Positions 63,436-64,000 of a stretch of 64,000 nucleotides of DNA are shown here, piece by piece. The notes under the pieces were generated by a model. The model worked only from the letters and a program-made list of their open reading frames with translations, did no database searches and was not told the origin of the DNA. The stretch lies in the NCBI GenBank assembly GCA_942159475.1, contig OW804096.1, positions 130,748,941 through 130,812,940 of the forward strand, written 5' to 3'. Made by a program: the position numbers and the translations under genes. The stretch comes from Sthenelais limicola. Its lineage: Eukaryota; Annelida; Polychaeta; Phyllodocida; Sigalionidae. Positions within the stretch are counted from its first letter, which is position 1. Each line of letters starts with the position of its first letter.

Positions 63436-64000
63436 CTGGGGGAAGTGGAGGCCTTGTTGGGGCTCTTGTTGGTGTACAGGCACTGGAGAGGACTTTGTCT
63501 ATGATTTTATCCAGCTGTCTGAAGTCAGGTGAGGTGAAGTAGTTCTGGTTGAGGAGCTGAGGAGGGGAAGAGAGAGCCTTCAGCTCATTCTCGTCCACAG
63601 AATCTGTTATGCCTACACTAATTATTTGTGCTCCATCTCTACGCAAGTCTTCTGCCACTGGAACAGTCCTGTGGCTATCAAATGTGGACTTGCCATCAGT
63701 GATAACAATGGCCATATTGGGAACATTGGGTCTGTCTCCATATCTGCTGTTGAATATGCGACTGCGAGCAACCCAGAGACCCCCTGAAGTGTTAGTATTG
63801 CGGCCCAAGTATTGAGTTTTTAGAATCTTCTCCTTGGCTGACTTCAAGTCAGAATACTTGTCAAGGTCAAAGAGCAGCTCTCCACGATCACTGAAGACAG
63901 CTGCTGCAACCTTTGTGCCCATCCTTGGGAGGCCATCAATCACATCAGCTACAAACTGAAGTACCAGATTCCAGTTGTCATAAGACCTATCTGCTGGGTT
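63436..64000 (-). CDS. vWA domain exon Ha5, cut by the window edge
   Basis: Copy of Ha3 4,211 bp away. The donor GCATGT (63,430-63,435) and most of the domain are present; about 62 bases at the 5' end, with the first Cys and the DGSGS of the MIDAS, lie beyond the window. Confidence 0.86.

Larger units (their letters stand above)
54910..64000 (-). repeat. Array H: alternating a/b vWA exons in 4,211-bp four-exon blocks
   Basis: Two exon types alternate: Ha (627 bp) and Hb (624 bp). Introns alternate too, about 680 bp left of each Hb and about 174 bp left of each Ha from Ha2 on. The order a-b-a-b is itself duplicated: every exon and intron recurs 4,211 bp to the right, and small subunit differences (680 versus 682 bp and 175 versus 172 bp introns) recur with it. 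So a dimer was doubled to a tetramer, then the tetramer was copied. The array runs out of the window on the right. Confidence 0.93.

Noticed and set aside
1..64000. Retrotransposed or mobile origin of the repeats
   Set aside because: No terminal repeats, target-site duplications, reverse transcriptase or transposase frames were seen, introns are present and all copies lie in the same direction in tandem.

Overview
The window is animal genomic DNA carrying one theme throughout: single-exon von Willebrand factor type A (vWA) modules, all on the minus strand, separated by short introns. I count 56 vWA exons (the one at the right edge is cut by the window) plus one truncated relic. Each exon encodes 195-217 residues, one complete vWA domain with an intact metal-binding site (DGSGS, Thr and Asp of the MIDAS), one Cys before and one Cys after the fold, and usually a Thr/Pro-rich tail. 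Each exon has phase 1 borders on both sides, so every neighbouring pair joins in frame and no join creates a stop codon. Exon-intron structure and domain type point to an invertebrate metazoan, probably marine, but the species cannot be read from the sequence.

Layout in plus coordinates (transcription runs right to left): array A, 1-29,779, 24 exact 1,254-bp units; array B, 30,451-33,182, three exons; exon C, 33,796-34,410; array D, 35,304-46,107, twelve 923-bp units, with a broken exon relic at 46,164-46,234; pair E, 46,850-47,455 and 48,828-49,433; exon F, 50,377-50,961; array G, 51,233-54,723, four units of about 955 bp; array H, 55,014-64,000, alternating exon types a and b in a 4,211-bp four-exon block that is itself repeated. 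The families are clearly related but diverged from each other, while copies inside a family are nearly identical, so the locus has grown by repeated local tandem duplication.

The most striking signal is at the splice sites. In 54 of 56 exons, the only donor that keeps the frame is GC (GCAAGT or GCATGT) rather than GT. A GT always lies four bases further on but would shift the frame.

No signal peptide exon, start exon, membrane segment, other domain, promoter or certain gene end is visible. If all exons belong to one transcript, it would encode about 11,600 residues of tandem vWA domains, resembling the N-terminal vWA series of collagen VI alpha-3 in architecture only. Exon F has an in-frame stop just after its domain and may instead mark the end of one of several genes. 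A secreted adhesive or matrix role is inference from domain type.
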